Notes: generated from the letters alone by a model not told the origin. Positions 40,813 through 50,025 are shown, counted from the first letter of the stretch. The stretch: 64,000 bases of DNA from an uncultured Jannaschia sp. (GCF_947494025.1 NZ_CANLTQ010000001.1:310001-374000), one strand, 5' to 3'. Made by a program: numbers and translations.

Positions 40813-41571
40813 ATGTCCGCGCGGCGCTCGCGGCGAAGATCGGGCTGGACCGCGATGGCGTGGGTGGACGCGCCCCGCGTCGACACGCTGGTGCGCGACG
40901 CGTCCGAAGGGCAGCGGACGGCGTCTCTTCGGCAGGCCGGAGAATGGCTTGCCCGCCTCCACGCCGCCGGGCCGTGCCGTCGGATGGACCGCGATTTCCG
41001 CAACCTTTGCGGGCGGCTGCGCACGCGGTTCGCGTTCTCCGTGCGCGGCGTGGAGGCCGAGGCGCTCCTCAAGGCGTTGGACCGACGCGCGCGCGAGATC
41101 GGGCGGGTCGCACGGACCGGCGTGCCGCTGCATTGGGATTTCAAGCCACGCAACCTCTTCGCGACTCCGTCGGGCATCGTCGGCTTCGACCTCGGACTGA
41201 CCAAGCCCGGACTGGCGCTGCACGACGCGGCCAGCTTCCTGACGGCAATAGAGCTCGACCGCTACGAGACGGAAGTCTTTTCCGCGCGGCAATCGGGCAC
41301 GATCGAGGGGGACCGGCGGGCGTTCTTCGCGGGCTACGGCGCGCTCGAGGCCTGCGACGTGCCTTTGCTCGACATGATCGAGGATCAGCTACTCGTCGCG
41401 CGCTGGCTGCGCCATCGCGCCATCGCTATGCCGCCGGCCGAACGGGTCGCGGCGACGGCGCGGGTCCTGGCGATCCGGGGCCTCTCGGGGAACGCGGTAA
41501 TGACACGGCCCGGCCGGCCGGTGCGGCGGCGATTCCTGCCGGCGCGCTGGTCGGACGGCGCCTGCCCCTAG
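40813..41571 (+). CDS. truncated aminoglycoside-phosphotransferase-like protein, possibly broken
   Basis: Residues from ~40 onward form the C-lobe of an APH/choline-kinase-like fold: the Brenner motif HWDFKPRN (catalytic Asp and metal Asn) and the metal Asp in GFDLGLT are both present, followed by helices matching the substrate-binding lobe. The ATP-binding N-lobe (about 80-100 residues with a Lys and glycine loop) is nearly absent. An ATG at 40773 overlapping the cobN stop opens MTGRPPAAEVVVADVRAALA in another frame and leads into this region, which suggests a deletion plus frameshift of a longer coupled gene. ATGs at 40813 and 40855 are the only in-frame starts, neither with a good ribosome binding site. 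Confidence 0.6.
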   Translation: MSARRSRRRSGWTAMAWVDAPRVDTLVRDASEGQRTASLRQAGEWLARLHAAGPCRRMDRDFRNLCGRLRTRFAFSVRGVEAEALLKALDRRAREIGRVARTGVPLHWDFKPRNLFATPSGIVGFDLGLTKPGLALHDAASFLTAIELDRYETEVFSARQSGTIEGDRRAFFAGYGALEACDVPLLDMIEDQLLVARWLRHRAIAMPPAERVAATARVLAIRGLSGNAVMTRPGRPVRRRFLPARWSDGACP

Positions 41572-41641
41572 GCGTTCGGCCCCGGCTTGACCTCCCGGAC
41601 CGCAGAACGGAAGGTCGGCGGATTCCCGGAGGACCGCCCCC

Positions 41642-42253
41642 ATGACCGACGACGACAGCGCCCGCCACAACGCGAAGATGGCCAAGAAGAAGGCCGCCCG
41701 CGACAAGATCATGGCCACCAAGACCGACGAGAAGGGTCTGGTGATCGTCCATACCGGCAAGGGCAAGGGCAAGTCCTCGGCCGCGTTCGGCATGATCTTC
41801 CGCTGCATCGCGCACGAGATGCCCTGTGCCGTGGTGCAGTTCATCAAGGGCGGCATGTCGACGGGCGAGCGCGACCTGATCCTCGGCCGGTTCGGCGACA
41901 TCTGCCAGTTCCACACGATGGGCGAGGGCTTCACCTGGGAGACGCAGGACAAGTCCCGCGACATCGAGATGGCGCAGGCGGCCTGGGCCAAAGCGAAGGA
42001 GCTGATCCGCGACGAGCGGAACCGGATGGTCCTGCTCGATGAGATCAATATCGCGCTGCGCTACGACTATGTGGACGTGGCCGAAATCGTGGCCTTTCTG
42101 CGCGCCGAGAAGCCGCCGATGACGCATGTCGTCCTGACGGGGCGGAATGCGAAGGAGGAGTTGATCGAGCTGGCCGATCTGGTGACGGAGATGGAACTGG
42201 TGAAGCATCCGTTCCGCTCCGGCATCAAGGCGCAGGTGGGCGTGGAGTACTAG
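41642..42253 (+). CDS. cobO: cob(I)yrinic acid a,c-diamide adenosyltransferase
   Basis: Transfers the 5'-deoxyadenosyl group from ATP to Co(I)-corrinoid. 203 aa. The P-loop is GKGKGKSSAAFG (~40-51), with MPCAVVQFIKGG, the DLILGRFGDI segment and LLDEINIALRYDYVD, all typical of the CobA/CobO/BtuR family. The Lys-rich N-terminus (KMAKKKAARDKI) is also usual. The ATG follows GGAGGACCGCCCCC. Last cobalamin gene of this block. Confidence 0.97.
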   Translation: MTDDDSARHNAKMAKKKAARDKIMATKTDEKGLVIVHTGKGKGKSSAAFGMIFRCIAHEMPCAVVQFIKGGMSTGERDLILGRFGDICQFHTMGEGFTWETQDKSRDIEMAQAAWAKAKELIRDERNRMVLLDEINIALRYDYVDVAEIVAFLRAEKPPMTHVVLTGRNAKEELIELADLVTEMELVKHPFRSGIKAQVGVEY

Positions 42254-42489
42254 GGGGCCCTCAGCCCGGGGCGCGGCCCGCGTGCCGTGACCGCGTTGAC
42301 GGCCCGTCCGCCCTGCCTCGCCACGTCGTCCGGCAGGCCGGCGGCCACGCGACGGACCGTCGGCATCGGGTCGCGCCAAGCCCCGCTCTTCGGCCGGAGC
42401 GCGCGGGCGACCTCCGACGGGCAGATCGTTCCCGGCGCCCGGATCCGCGTCGGGCGACGGACCTCTTCCAAGATACGTCGCTCCTCCAT
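42250..42489 (-). CDS. DUF3253 small DNA-binding-like protein
   Basis: 79 aa. It carries the DUF3253 core TICPSEVARAL, then MPTVRRVAAGL and a terminal TARGP element, a winged-helix-like small protein whose function is unknown. I chose the ATG at 42489 (MEERRILEEV) because AGGA lies five bases upstream; the in-frame ATG at 42522 adds an uncharacteristic leader. Its stop overlaps the cobO stop tail to tail, and it is divergent from the M4 protease gene with a 76-base gap. Confidence 0.72.
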   Translation of the reverse strand: MEERRILEEVRRPTRIRAPGTICPSEVARALRPKSGAWRDPMPTVRRVAAGLPDDVARQGGRAVNAVTARGPRPGLRAP

Positions 42490-42565
42490 AAACGTCCTAT
42501 CCGTCACGGGGGGCCCGGCCATGCGTGCTACGATCCCCCGAACCTCTTATCGGAGCAAGCTCGAC

Positions 42566-43663
42566 ATGTGCGGTCCCGCCCAGTGCCACAACCCGATCCA
42601 TTGCATCGTCCCGCCGCACATGCTGCGCGTCATGGCGCTGCGCGGCGACGCCTCCGTGCAGCAAATGGCGCGCGCCCTCCTGCACCAGAACGAAGAGGTG
42701 CGCGACGAGCGGGCCGAGCGGATGACCGGCGGCCTGGTGCCCGAGGACGGGCGATCGGGCCTCTTCGTGTCGAGCGCGCTGGCGCGGAGCGTACCGGACC
42801 GTCATGTCTGCGACCGCCGCATCCACGACGGCGAGGGGAAGGCCGCCCTGCCCGGCCGGCTGGTGCGCGGCGAGGGCGACGCCCCGACCGGCGATCCTGA
42901 GGTGGACCGCGCCTATGACGGGGCGGGAACGGTCTTCGAGCTATATTCCGAGGCCTTCGGGCGGAATTCCCTCGACGGGGCGGGCGTGCCGCTGACCGCG
43001 ACGGTGCACCACCGGCGGAACTACAACAACGCGTTCTGGAACGGCACGCAGATGGCCTATGGCGACGGAGACCAGAAGATCTTTCGCACCTTCACCGAGC
43101 TTTCGGTGATCGGCCACGAGATGTCGCACGGCGTCGTGCAATATTCCGGCGGCCTGCTCTACCAAGGACAGTCCGGCGCGCTGAACGAGAGCGTGGCCGA
43201 TGTGTTCGGCACGATGACGGTGCAGCGCAAGCTGGACCAGGACGTCTACGCGGCGGACTGGCTCGTGGGGGCCGGCATCCTTGGCCCCGACATCAATGGA
43301 CGCGCCCTGCGCAGCATGAAGGCGCCGGGGACGGCCTATCACGACGCGCTGCTGGGTCAGGACCCGCAACCCTACCACATGGACCTCTACGTCGACACGA
43401 CCGACGACAATGGCGGGGTGCACATCAATTCCGGGATCCCGAACCACGCTTTCTACCTGTACTGCATGTATCTCGGCGGAAACGCGTGGGAGCGACCGGG
43501 ACAGGTCTGGTACCGGGCGCTGCAACAAATCAACAACCCGATGGCCACGTTCCACGACTGGGCAGCGGAAACGATGGATGCGGCGATTGCGCTGTTCGGC
43601 GCGGGCAGTTGCGAGCAGGTCATGCTGCGCCGGGCATGGCGCCTTGTCGGGATCGCGTGCTGA
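42566..43663 (+). CDS. M4 (protealysin/thermolysin-like) metallopeptidase
   Basis: 365 aa. Zinc motif HEMSH (184-188) with the third ligand in NESVADVFG; the transition-state His lies in DNGGVHINSGIPNHAFYL; the thermolysin fold block FWNGTQMAYGDGD is present. There is no signal peptide; instead a short N-terminal propeptide (CIVPPHMLRVMALRGD) of the protealysin type, so it is probably an intracellular or non-classically exported protease. Start ATG at 42566 follows CGGAGCAAGCTCGAC; an ATG at 42521 is an alternative. Paired with an emfourin-like inhibitor 51 bases downstream. Confidence 0.93.
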   Translation: MCGPAQCHNPIHCIVPPHMLRVMALRGDASVQQMARALLHQNEEVRDERAERMTGGLVPEDGRSGLFVSSALARSVPDRHVCDRRIHDGEGKAALPGRLVRGEGDAPTGDPEVDRAYDGAGTVFELYSEAFGRNSLDGAGVPLTATVHHRRNYNNAFWNGTQMAYGDGDQKIFRTFTELSVIGHEMSHGVVQYSGGLLYQGQSGALNESVADVFGTMTVQRKLDQDVYAADWLVGAGILGPDINGRALRSMKAPGTAYHDALLGQDPQPYHMDLYVDTTDDNGGVHINSGIPNHAFYLYCMYLGGNAWERPGQVWYRALQQINNPMATFHDWAAETMDAAIALFGAGSCEQVMLRRAWRLVGIAC

Positions 43664-43714
43664 GCCTATCTTTTCGGCATGACATGCGGGATGCTGGCGT
43701 CGGGATGTGCGGTT

Positions 43715-43996
43715 ATGATGATCGAGGTGGCTTCGAGCGGCGGGTTCGGCGGTATCGCCGCGGGCGGCATGAGCAAGCAGCTCGACGTGACCGATCCGAG
43801 CAGCCAACAGCCCTATTGCGAGACCTTCGACCCCGACGCGCTGTCGCGACTGGCCGACAAGGCGGGGCATCCCTCCGCGGCGGACCTGCAGACCTACACG
43901 ATCGCGGTGACCGATGACGACAACCGCCGCCACGTGTTCCGGCTGCGCGAGGACGCCCTGCCGCCGGAGATGCTCGACCTGATCGACGCAATGTAG
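43715..43996 (+). CDS. emfourin-like protease inhibitor
   Basis: 93 aa, starting MMIEVASSGGFGGIAAGG, which matches the emfourin pattern (beta strand, then SSGGF-x-G). Emfourins inhibit protealysin-type M4 proteases encoded next to them in several bacteria, which fits the gene immediately upstream. The segment LSRLADKAGHPSAADLQTYTIAV and the closing strand/helix also fit the small alpha/beta fold. The frame is open from 43679, but the ATG at 43715 gives the family N-terminus. A terminator-like hairpin follows. Confidence 0.85.
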   Translation: MMIEVASSGGFGGIAAGGMSKQLDVTDPSSQQPYCETFDPDALSRLADKAGHPSAADLQTYTIAVTDDDNRRHVFRLREDALPPEMLDLIDAM

Positions 43997-44003
43997 CGGA
44001 GAC

Positions 44004-44022
44004 GCGGCCGGGCTCCGGCCGC
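44004..44022. terminator. bidirectional terminator between emfourin gene and ileS
   Basis: Perfect 8-bp stem GCGGCCGG/CCGGCCGC with loop GCT in the 36-base gap between convergent genes. The T-runs are poor on both sides. Confidence 0.5.
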
Positions 44023-44032
44023 GCCGTTCCGT

Positions 44033-47000
44033 TCAGGGTGCGTCCATCTGCGCCGGCTCCTCCGACAGCGCGGCGTCGCAGCGGGCGCAGACGCCGTCAT
44101 GTCCGTGCAACCCGACATCCGGCAGGATCTTCCAGCAACGCTGGCACTTGCCGCCTTCGGCCTCCCGGAACACGACCGCCACCCCGGCGAGCTCCTCGCT
44201 CCGATAGGCGTCTGCCGGGGCCGCCGCGTCGGTGACGGTGACGCCGCTGACGATGCAGATGTCGTCGAAGTTCACCTCCGAAAGCAGCGTCGCCGTTTCG
44301 GCATCGACATGCACCACGGGCGCGGCCTCGAGCGACGAACCGATCACCTTGTCCTGCCGCGCCGTCTCCAACGCGCCGGTCACCGCGCGGCGCACCGCCC
44401 GGATGCGCGTCCAGCGCGCGGCGAGCGCGTCGTCGCGCCAGCCGGGCCGCGGCGCGGGGAAGTCCTGCAGGTGGACCGAGGAATCCTCGCCCGGATGCGC
44501 CTCGAGCCAGACCTCCTCCATCGTGAAGGGCAGGATCGGCGCGAGCCATGTCGTCAGCCGCTCGTGCAGCAGCCGCAGCACCGTCCGCGCCGCCCGGCGG
44601 CGGGGCGTGTCCCCGTCGCAATAGAGCGCGTCCTTGCGGATGTCGAGATAGAAGGCCGACAGGTCGATCGTGGCGAACTGGAAGATCGCCTGCCAGACGG
44701 CGGCGAAGTCGAAGGCGGCATAGTGCCTGCGTACGCTCTCGTCGAGCTCGGACAGGCGGTGCAGCACCCAGCGTTCGAGCTCCGGCATCTCCAGCGGATC
44801 GACGGGGGTGTCGTCCGTCATGGAGCCCAGCATGAAGCGCATCGTGTTGCGCAGACGCCGGTAGCCGTCGGTCACGCCCTTCAGGATCTCGGGCCCGATC
44901 CGGTGGTCGGCGGTGTAGTCCACCTGCGCCACCCAAAGGCGCAGGATATCGGCGCCGTACTGGTCCACCACCTCCTGCGGGGCGATGATGTTGCCGAGGG
45001 ACTTCGACATCTTCACGCCCTTCGCGTCGAGCGTGAAGCCATGCGTGACGACGGCGCGATAGGGCGCGCGCCCCTTTGTGCCGCAGCCTTGCAGCATGGA
45101 GGAATGGAACCAGCCGCGATGCTGATCCGTGCCCTCGAGATAGACGTCGGCGATGCCGTCGGCCGTCCCGTCCGGCCGGTCGCGCAGGACGAAAGCGTGG
45201 GTGGAGCCGGAATCGAACCAGACGTCGAGAATGTCGAAAACTTGTTCCCATTCGCCGGGATCGTGATCCTCGCCGAGGAAGCGCGCCTTCGCACCCGGCA
45301 CGTACCAGGCGTCGGCGCCCTCCGCCTCGAAGGCCTCGACGATGCGGGCGTTGACGGCCGGGTCGCGGAGCAGGAAGTCCGGGTCGTCCGCCTTCGCCCC
45401 CACCTTGGTGAAGCAGGTCAGCGGCACGCCCCAGGCACGCTGCCGCGAGAGCACCCAGTCAGGCCGATTCTCGATCATCGAATAAAGCCGGTTGCGGCCG
45501 GTTTTCGGCGTCCAGGTCACGAGCTCGTCGATCGAGGTCAGCGCGCGGGCCCGTACCGTCTCGCCGTATTCGTCCTGCCCGTCGCCCACGGCACGGTCGA
45601 TCGCGGCGAACCATTGCGGGCGGTTCAGGCGGATAACGGGCGCCTTGGACCGCCAGCTATGCGCGTCGGAGATGGTGATGCGCGCGCGGGCCAGAAGCGC
45701 GCCCGTCGCGACCAGCTTGTCGATCACAGCCTTGTTCGCGCCACCGGGCTTGCCGTTCGGCCGGATGATCGCCTCGCCGCCGAAGAACGGCAGGCCCGCG
45801 CGCAGCGTCCCGTCCGCCTCCACGTTGTAGGTCATCGGCAGGCCGTGCTTCAGGCCGATCTGGTAGTCGTCGTCGCCGTGGCTCGGCGCGGTGTGCACGA
45901 AGCCCGTACCCGCGTCGTCGGTCACGTGGTCACCGGGGAAGAGCGGTACGTCGTAGTCCCATTCGCCCCCCGCCCCGTCCGCACCGCGCAACGGATGGGC
46001 GCAGCGGAGCGCCGCCAGCTCCTCGGTCTGCACGGCGCGCAGCCGGCGCCACATCGACGGTTCGAGACGCCCGGCGGAAAGCGTCGCCTCGGCCAGCGCG
46101 TCGGCGACGAGGTAGGTCTGCCCGACTTCGGCCCAGCATTCCTCGGGCGTGCCCGTCACCTCGTAGAGCCCGTAGGCCACGTCAGGGGAAAAGCAGATCG
46201 CGCGGTTCTGCGGGATGGTCCAGGGCGTCGTCGTCCAGATCAGGACGCGGGCCGCCAGAAGCTGCCGCTCGCGGTTCTCGGCCGCTGCGACGATGTCGGC
46301 GCGGGCCTCCTGCGTTTCCTCCTCGAAGGTGTAGGAGGTCTCGTGCTCGTAGAGGTCGGAATGGGCGTGAATCACCGGGAAGGCGACCCAGATCGCGTCG
46401 GTCTGGCGGTCGTGATATTCCACCTCCGCCTCGGCGAGCGCGGTCTTCTCGACCGGCGACCACATCACGGGCTTGGAGCCCTGATAGACGAGCCCGGCCA
46501 TCAGGAACTTCTGGAACTCGCCCGCGATCGCCGCCTCGGCGTGGAAATCCATCGTCAGGTAGGGATCGGCCCAGTTGCCGGTGATGCCCAGCCGTTCGAA
46601 CTCGGCGCGCTGCACGTCGACCCAGCCCGCGGCGAAGTCGCGGCATTCGCGGCGGAACTCGACCACGTCGACCGCGTCCTTGTCGCGGCCGCGGGCGCGG
46701 TAGGCCTCCTCGATCTTCCATTCGATGGGCAGGCCGTGGCAATCCCAACCAGGCACGTAGCGCGCGTCGAAGCCCATCATCTGATGGCTGCGCACCACCA
46801 TGTCCTTCAGCGTCTTGTTGAGCGCGTGGCCAATATGCAGGTGCCCGTTCGCGTAGGGCGGCCCATCGTGCAGCGTGAACGGTTTTCGCCCTTCCTGATC
46901 TTCACCAGTCCCGGCGAGGGCCGCTTTCTCCCGCAGCTGGTCGTAGACGCCGATCCGCGCCCAGCGGGCCAGCCAGTCCGGCTCCCGCTTGGGCAGGCCC

Positions 47001-47068
47001 GCACGCATCGGGAAATCGGTCCGGGGCAGGTTCAACGTGGCTTTGTAGTCGGGCGCATCGACGCTCAT
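44033..47068 (-). CDS. ileS: isoleucyl-tRNA synthetase
   Basis: Charges tRNA(Ile), with editing of Val. 1011 aa. Class-I motifs are intact: HIGH-type GHLHIGHALNK (~75-85) and KMSKS (~683-687, in GVKMSKSLGNI). The anticodon-binding domain and a C-terminal zinc ribbon (CQRCWKILPDVG with CARCDAAL) follow; the two-Cys-pair Zn finger is the form seen in many bacterial IleRS. Start MSVDAPDYKATLNLPRTDFPMR. Monocistronic; the gap upstream holds a short divergent ORF. Confidence 0.97.
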   Translation of the reverse strand: MSVDAPDYKATLNLPRTDFPMRAGLPKREPDWLARWARIGVYDQLREKAALAGTGEDQEGRKPFTLHDGPPYANGHLHIGHALNKTLKDMVVRSHQMMGFDARYVPGWDCHGLPIEWKIEEAYRARGRDKDAVDVVEFRRECRDFAAGWVDVQRAEFERLGITGNWADPYLTMDFHAEAAIAGEFQKFLMAGLVYQGSKPVMWSPVEKTALAEAEVEYHDRQTDAIWVAFPVIHAHSDLYEHETSYTFEEETQEARADIVAAAENRERQLLAARVLIWTTTPWTIPQNRAICFSPDVAYGLYEVTGTPEECWAEVGQTYLVADALAEATLSAGRLEPSMWRRLRAVQTEELAALRCAHPLRGADGAGGEWDYDVPLFPGDHVTDDAGTGFVHTAPSHGDDDYQIGLKHGLPMTYNVEADGTLRAGLPFFGGEAIIRPNGKPGGANKAVIDKLVATGALLARARITISDAHSWRSKAPVIRLNRPQWFAAIDRAVGDGQDEYGETVRARALTSIDELVTWTPKTGRNRLYSMIENRPDWVLSRQRAWGVPLTCFTKVGAKADDPDFLLRDPAVNARIVEAFEAEGADAWYVPGAKARFLGEDHDPGEWEQVFDILDVWFDSGSTHAFVLRDRPDGTADGIADVYLEGTDQHRGWFHSSMLQGCGTKGRAPYRAVVTHGFTLDAKGVKMSKSLGNIIAPQEVVDQYGADILRLWVAQVDYTADHRIGPEILKGVTDGYRRLRNTMRFMLGSMTDDTPVDPLEMPELERWVLHRLSELDESVRRHYAAFDFAAVWQAIFQFATIDLSAFYLDIRKDALYCDGDTPRRRAARTVLRLLHERLTTWLAPILPFTMEEVWLEAHPGEDSSVHLQDFPAPRPGWRDDALAARWTRIRAVRRAVTGALETARQDKVIGSSLEAAPVVHVDAETATLLSEVNFDDICIVSGVTVTDAAAPADAYRSEELAGVAVVFREAEGGKCQRCWKILPDVGLHGHDGVCARCDAALSEEPAQMDAP

Positions 47069-47312
47069 GGGGTGAGGTCCTTCGGGTCAGCAGAGGAATT
47101 GAGTTCGGTGCGGACCAGCCGGCACCTTTGCCCGGCCGCCCCGAATTTCAGGGCGCCGGGGCGGTAATTCGGATGGCTCTCCGCGCGCGCTGCGTCATCG
47201 GGCGCGTTATAGGCACCCGAAACCCTGGACGGCAAGTCGCGGTGCGCCGGGCATCATCCTTAACAGAACCTTCACACAACGCAGGCAGAGTCGGGGCCAA
47301 GGAGGATGTCCC

Positions 47313-47408
47313 ATGTCGCTTTCGCTCGTCGTCGCCTTTCTCGGCACGTCCGCCCTCGTGTTGGTCCCGCTGTGCCTTCCGCTCCGAAGGGGTCCGAAAT
47401 CCCGCTGA
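47313..47408 (+). CDS. 31-aa membrane microprotein with strong ribosome binding site
   Basis: 32-codon frame starting at an ATG directly behind AAGGAGGATGTCCC. It encodes one hydrophobic helix (VVAFLGTSALVLVPLCLPL) followed by a basic tail (RRGPKSR), the topology of a single-pass small membrane protein with the tail in the cytoplasm. It is divergent from ileS and converges on the DUF697 gene 10 bases away. The strong Shine-Dalgarno sequence and sensible topology argue for translation; no homologue is known to me. Confidence 0.5.
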   Translation: MSLSLVVAFLGTSALVLVPLCLPLRRGPKSR

Positions 47409-47418
47409 GCCGTCGGCG

Positions 47419-48495
47419 CTAGCGTGCATCGGACCCGGCTTCGCCCGGTCCGAAAAGGCCGGTCAGCGAACGCTGGACGATGCCGGTCACGCGTGGCGGC
47501 CGTTCGTGGGCGAAGGGCAGCGGCCGGCAGACCTCCATCGCCGCGACGCCGACGCGCGCCGTCAGCGCCCCGTTCACCATCCCCTCGCCGAACCGTCGGG
47601 ACAGCTTCGCCAGAACGCCCCCGCCCGCGACCGAATGGATGAGGTCGTCGCCGACGGCCACCGCCCCCGTCGCGGCCAGATGCGTCAACACGGTCTTCGC
47701 AAGCCGCCAGGAGCCGAGCGTGCCGCCGCGTCCCCCGTAGATCAGCGCGATCCGCCGGATCATGCGGAGGTTGCTCGTCATCGCGGCGGCGACATCCGCC
47801 AGTGCCAGCGGCACGACGGCCGTCACCATCGCGACCTGCCGCGCCGCCGCCTCCACCTCGCGCGTCGCCGCGGCGTCGAGCGGCGCGAGCAGCGTCCGCT
47901 CGGTCAGGGCGACCATGCCGTCGGCGTCGAACACGTCGTCCCGACGCGTGGCGAGCTCCTCCCGTCCCCATCGTGTGTCGGCCCGCCCGGCGTAGAAGGC
48001 GGCCACCCGATCTGCCAGCGCGCGGGCGGCCTTGAGATCGGTCGCCTGCCGCGCCAAGTCGCGCAGCTCGTCGATGCGGCCGAGCCGCGACAGCGCCACG
48101 ATCTCGCGCAGCGCCACCGCGAGCGCGACGAGAAGGAAGGCTCCCACCAACGCCGCCGCGACCAGACCGAGGACGGGGCGGGTCGCGAGAAGGGTCGTCA
48201 CGAAGTCCCAGGCGGCGACCGAGATCGCGAAGGCCAGCACGGCCGCGAGCGTGCCCCAGAACCATCGCGCGAGCCCGGTCTCGCGGCGCGCCGCCAGCAG
48301 CGCCAGCGTCTGCATCGCGCGGCCCGAGGCCTGCGGCACCGCCTCGACGTCGGGCACCGGCGGGGCGGAAGCCGGGTCGAGCGGACCGTCGGGTACGGCA
48401 ATCACGCGGCCCTCGCGCCGCTCGGGCGCGGGGCCTTCGTCCACGTCGAAGAGGATCGCGCGGCGCCGCCGCGTGCCGCCGGTCTCGTCGTTCAT
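47419..48495 (-). CDS. DUF697/TIGR01620 membrane protein
   Basis: 358 aa. A polar N-terminus (acidic and Arg-rich) leads to two TM helices (~95-115 and ~125-150), then a long cytoplasmic helical domain and a C-terminal hydrophobic stretch around TLGSWRLAKTVLTHLAATGAVAVG. The overall layout matches the YcjF/TIGR01620 family. It is the usual partner of YcjX, whose gene lies just upstream on the same strand (14-base gap). The pair is induced by envelope stress in E. coli (ycjXF). ATG at 48495 with GGGAGGACGGC. Confidence 0.86.
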   Translation of the reverse strand: MNDETGGTRRRRAILFDVDEGPAPERREGRVIAVPDGPLDPASAPPVPDVEAVPQASGRAMQTLALLAARRETGLARWFWGTLAAVLAFAISVAAWDFVTTLLATRPVLGLVAAALVGAFLLVALAVALREIVALSRLGRIDELRDLARQATDLKAARALADRVAAFYAGRADTRWGREELATRRDDVFDADGMVALTERTLLAPLDAAATREVEAAARQVAMVTAVVPLALADVAAAMTSNLRMIRRIALIYGGRGGTLGSWRLAKTVLTHLAATGAVAVGDDLIHSVAGGGVLAKLSRRFGEGMVNGALTARVGVAAMEVCRPLPFAHERPPRVTGIVQRSLTGLFGPGEAGSDAR

Positions 48496-48509
48496 GCCGT
48501 CCTCCCCGC

Positions 48510-49922
48510 TCACAGCCGGTCCGCCAGAAGGAACTCGGCCGCGCGGTCGAGGCGGATATGCGGCGGCCCCTCCCCCGGGCGAAGCGTCAGCGGCGCCGGC
48601 GCGAACTCCATCAGGTCGTAATCGCCGTCGAGCCAGGCCTCGGCCCCCTTCCGCGCCGGCACCAGAAGGTGCGCCGGATCGGAGGGCAGCTCGCCCGGAT
48701 AAAGCGCGGCCTCCCGCCCCGGCGTGCCGTCCCCGGTCATCAGGCGGCCGCGCACCACGGGCAGCGACTCGCCGTCGTGCTCGCGCGTTTCCTCCACCGT
48801 CGCGCGCAGGGCGGCCATCGAGATCGCCTTCGTGTCGGCGCCCGCGAAATCGGCCCGCGCCCGCGCCTCCTTCACCATCGCCTCCAGGAGCGCGGTCAGC
48901 CGCGCGTGCTGCGTGTGGTGGAGGTGGTCGGCCTTGGTCGCGGCGAAGAGAAGCCGGTCCACGCGGCGACCGCCGAGCAGCGACATGAGCCAGCCGATCG
49001 CGCCGGGACGGAACGCCATCAGGATGTCGGCCATCGCGGCCCGCATCTCCTCCACCGCGCGCGGGCCGCGCCGGATCGCCCCCAATACGTCGAGAAGCAC
49101 CACCTGCCGGTCGAGCCGGGCGAAGTGGTCGCGGAAGAAGGGCCGGACGACGTGGCTCTTGTAGGCCTCGAACCGCCGCGCCATCTCTCGGCGCAGGCTG
49201 CCACGCGGCGCCTCCCCGGGCGGCAGCGGCGCGAAGGTCAGCGCGGGCGAGCCTTCGAGCTCTCCGGGCAGCAGGAACCGCCCGGGGGTCAGGTCGTAGG
49301 CCCCGGCCTTGCGCGCGGAGTGAAGCGCCGCGGTGTAGGTGCGGGCGAGCGATTGCGCGACCGGCTCCTCCAGCTTCGCGGCCGGATCGACCGCCGCCAT
49401 CGCCGCCGCGTAATCCGTCGCGCCCCAGGATCCGAGCCGCGCCAGCGCACGCGCCGACCATTCGTCGTAATCCTTCTCCATCAGCCCGAGGTCGAGCAGC
49501 CACTCGCCGGGATAATCCACGATGTCGAGATGCACGGTGCGCGGCCCGCGCAGCCCCGCGAGCATCCCTGCCGGCCGCACCCGGAGCGACAGGCGCAGCT
49601 CGGAGACGGCGCGCGTCCCCTCCGGCCAGTGCGGTGCCCGTGCGGTGAGCGAGCCGAGATGCCCCTCGTAGTCGAAACGCGGCACCGTGTCGTCGGGCTG
49701 CGGCTGGAGGAACGCCGTCTCGATCCGGGATCCGGCGGTGAAGCCGGGCATGCGGCCACGATCAATGAGGTTGGCGACGAGCGAAGTGATGAACACGCTC
49801 TTGCCCGCCCGGCTGAGCCCCGTCACGCCGAGACGCAGGGTCGGGTCGAACGCCTCCGTCACGCCATGGGCGAGGTCGCCCACCCCGCGCGTCACCGCAT
49901 CCGCCAGCCGTCCGATCACCAT
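48510..49922 (-). CDS. ycjX: YcjX-family GTP-binding protein
   Basis: 470 aa P-loop NTPase of the DUF463/YcjX family. Walker A is [10 protein letters not shown] (~35-44), followed by [15 protein letters not shown] as the Walker B/switch region and [10 protein letters not shown] for the base-recognition motif. Proteins of this family are stress-inducible and dynamin-like in fold, with membrane association through the paired YcjF-type protein. It is upstream of that partner and divergent from truA. Confidence 0.93.
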   Translation of the reverse strand: MVIGRLADAVTRGVGDLAHGVTEAFDPTLRLGVTGLSRAGKSVFITSLVANLIDRGRMPGFTAGSRIETAFLQPQPDDTVPRFDYEGHLGSLTARAPHWPEGTRAVSELRLSLRVRPAGMLAGLRGPRTVHLDIVDYPGEWLLDLGLMEKDYDEWSARALARLGSWGATDYAAAMAAVDPAAKLEEPVAQSLARTYTAALHSARKAGAYDLTPGRFLLPGELEGSPALTFAPLPPGEAPRGSLRREMARRFEAYKSHVVRPFFRDHFARLDRQVVLLDVLGAIRRGPRAVEEMRAAMADILMAFRPGAIGWLMSLLGGRRVDRLLFAATKADHLHHTQHARLTALLEAMVKEARARADFAGADTKAISMAALRATVEETREHDGESLPVVRGRLMTGDGTPGREAALYPGELPSDPAHLLVPARKGAEAWLDGDYDLMEFAPAPLTLRPGEGPPHIRLDRAAEFLLADRL

Positions 49923-50025
49923 GCGCGCCCCCTTCGGTCCGACACTAGATAAGGGCGCTGCGCCGGGAGGAAAAGCGATGCGCCGCGGCTTGCCTGTTCC
50001 GGCCGGCCCGACCTATCTGGCACCC

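Noticed and set aside
44099-47167. 1022-codon open frame on the plus strand opposite ileS
   Set aside because: Antisense shadow of ileS; composition is Arg/Gly/Val repeats without any recognisable domain.
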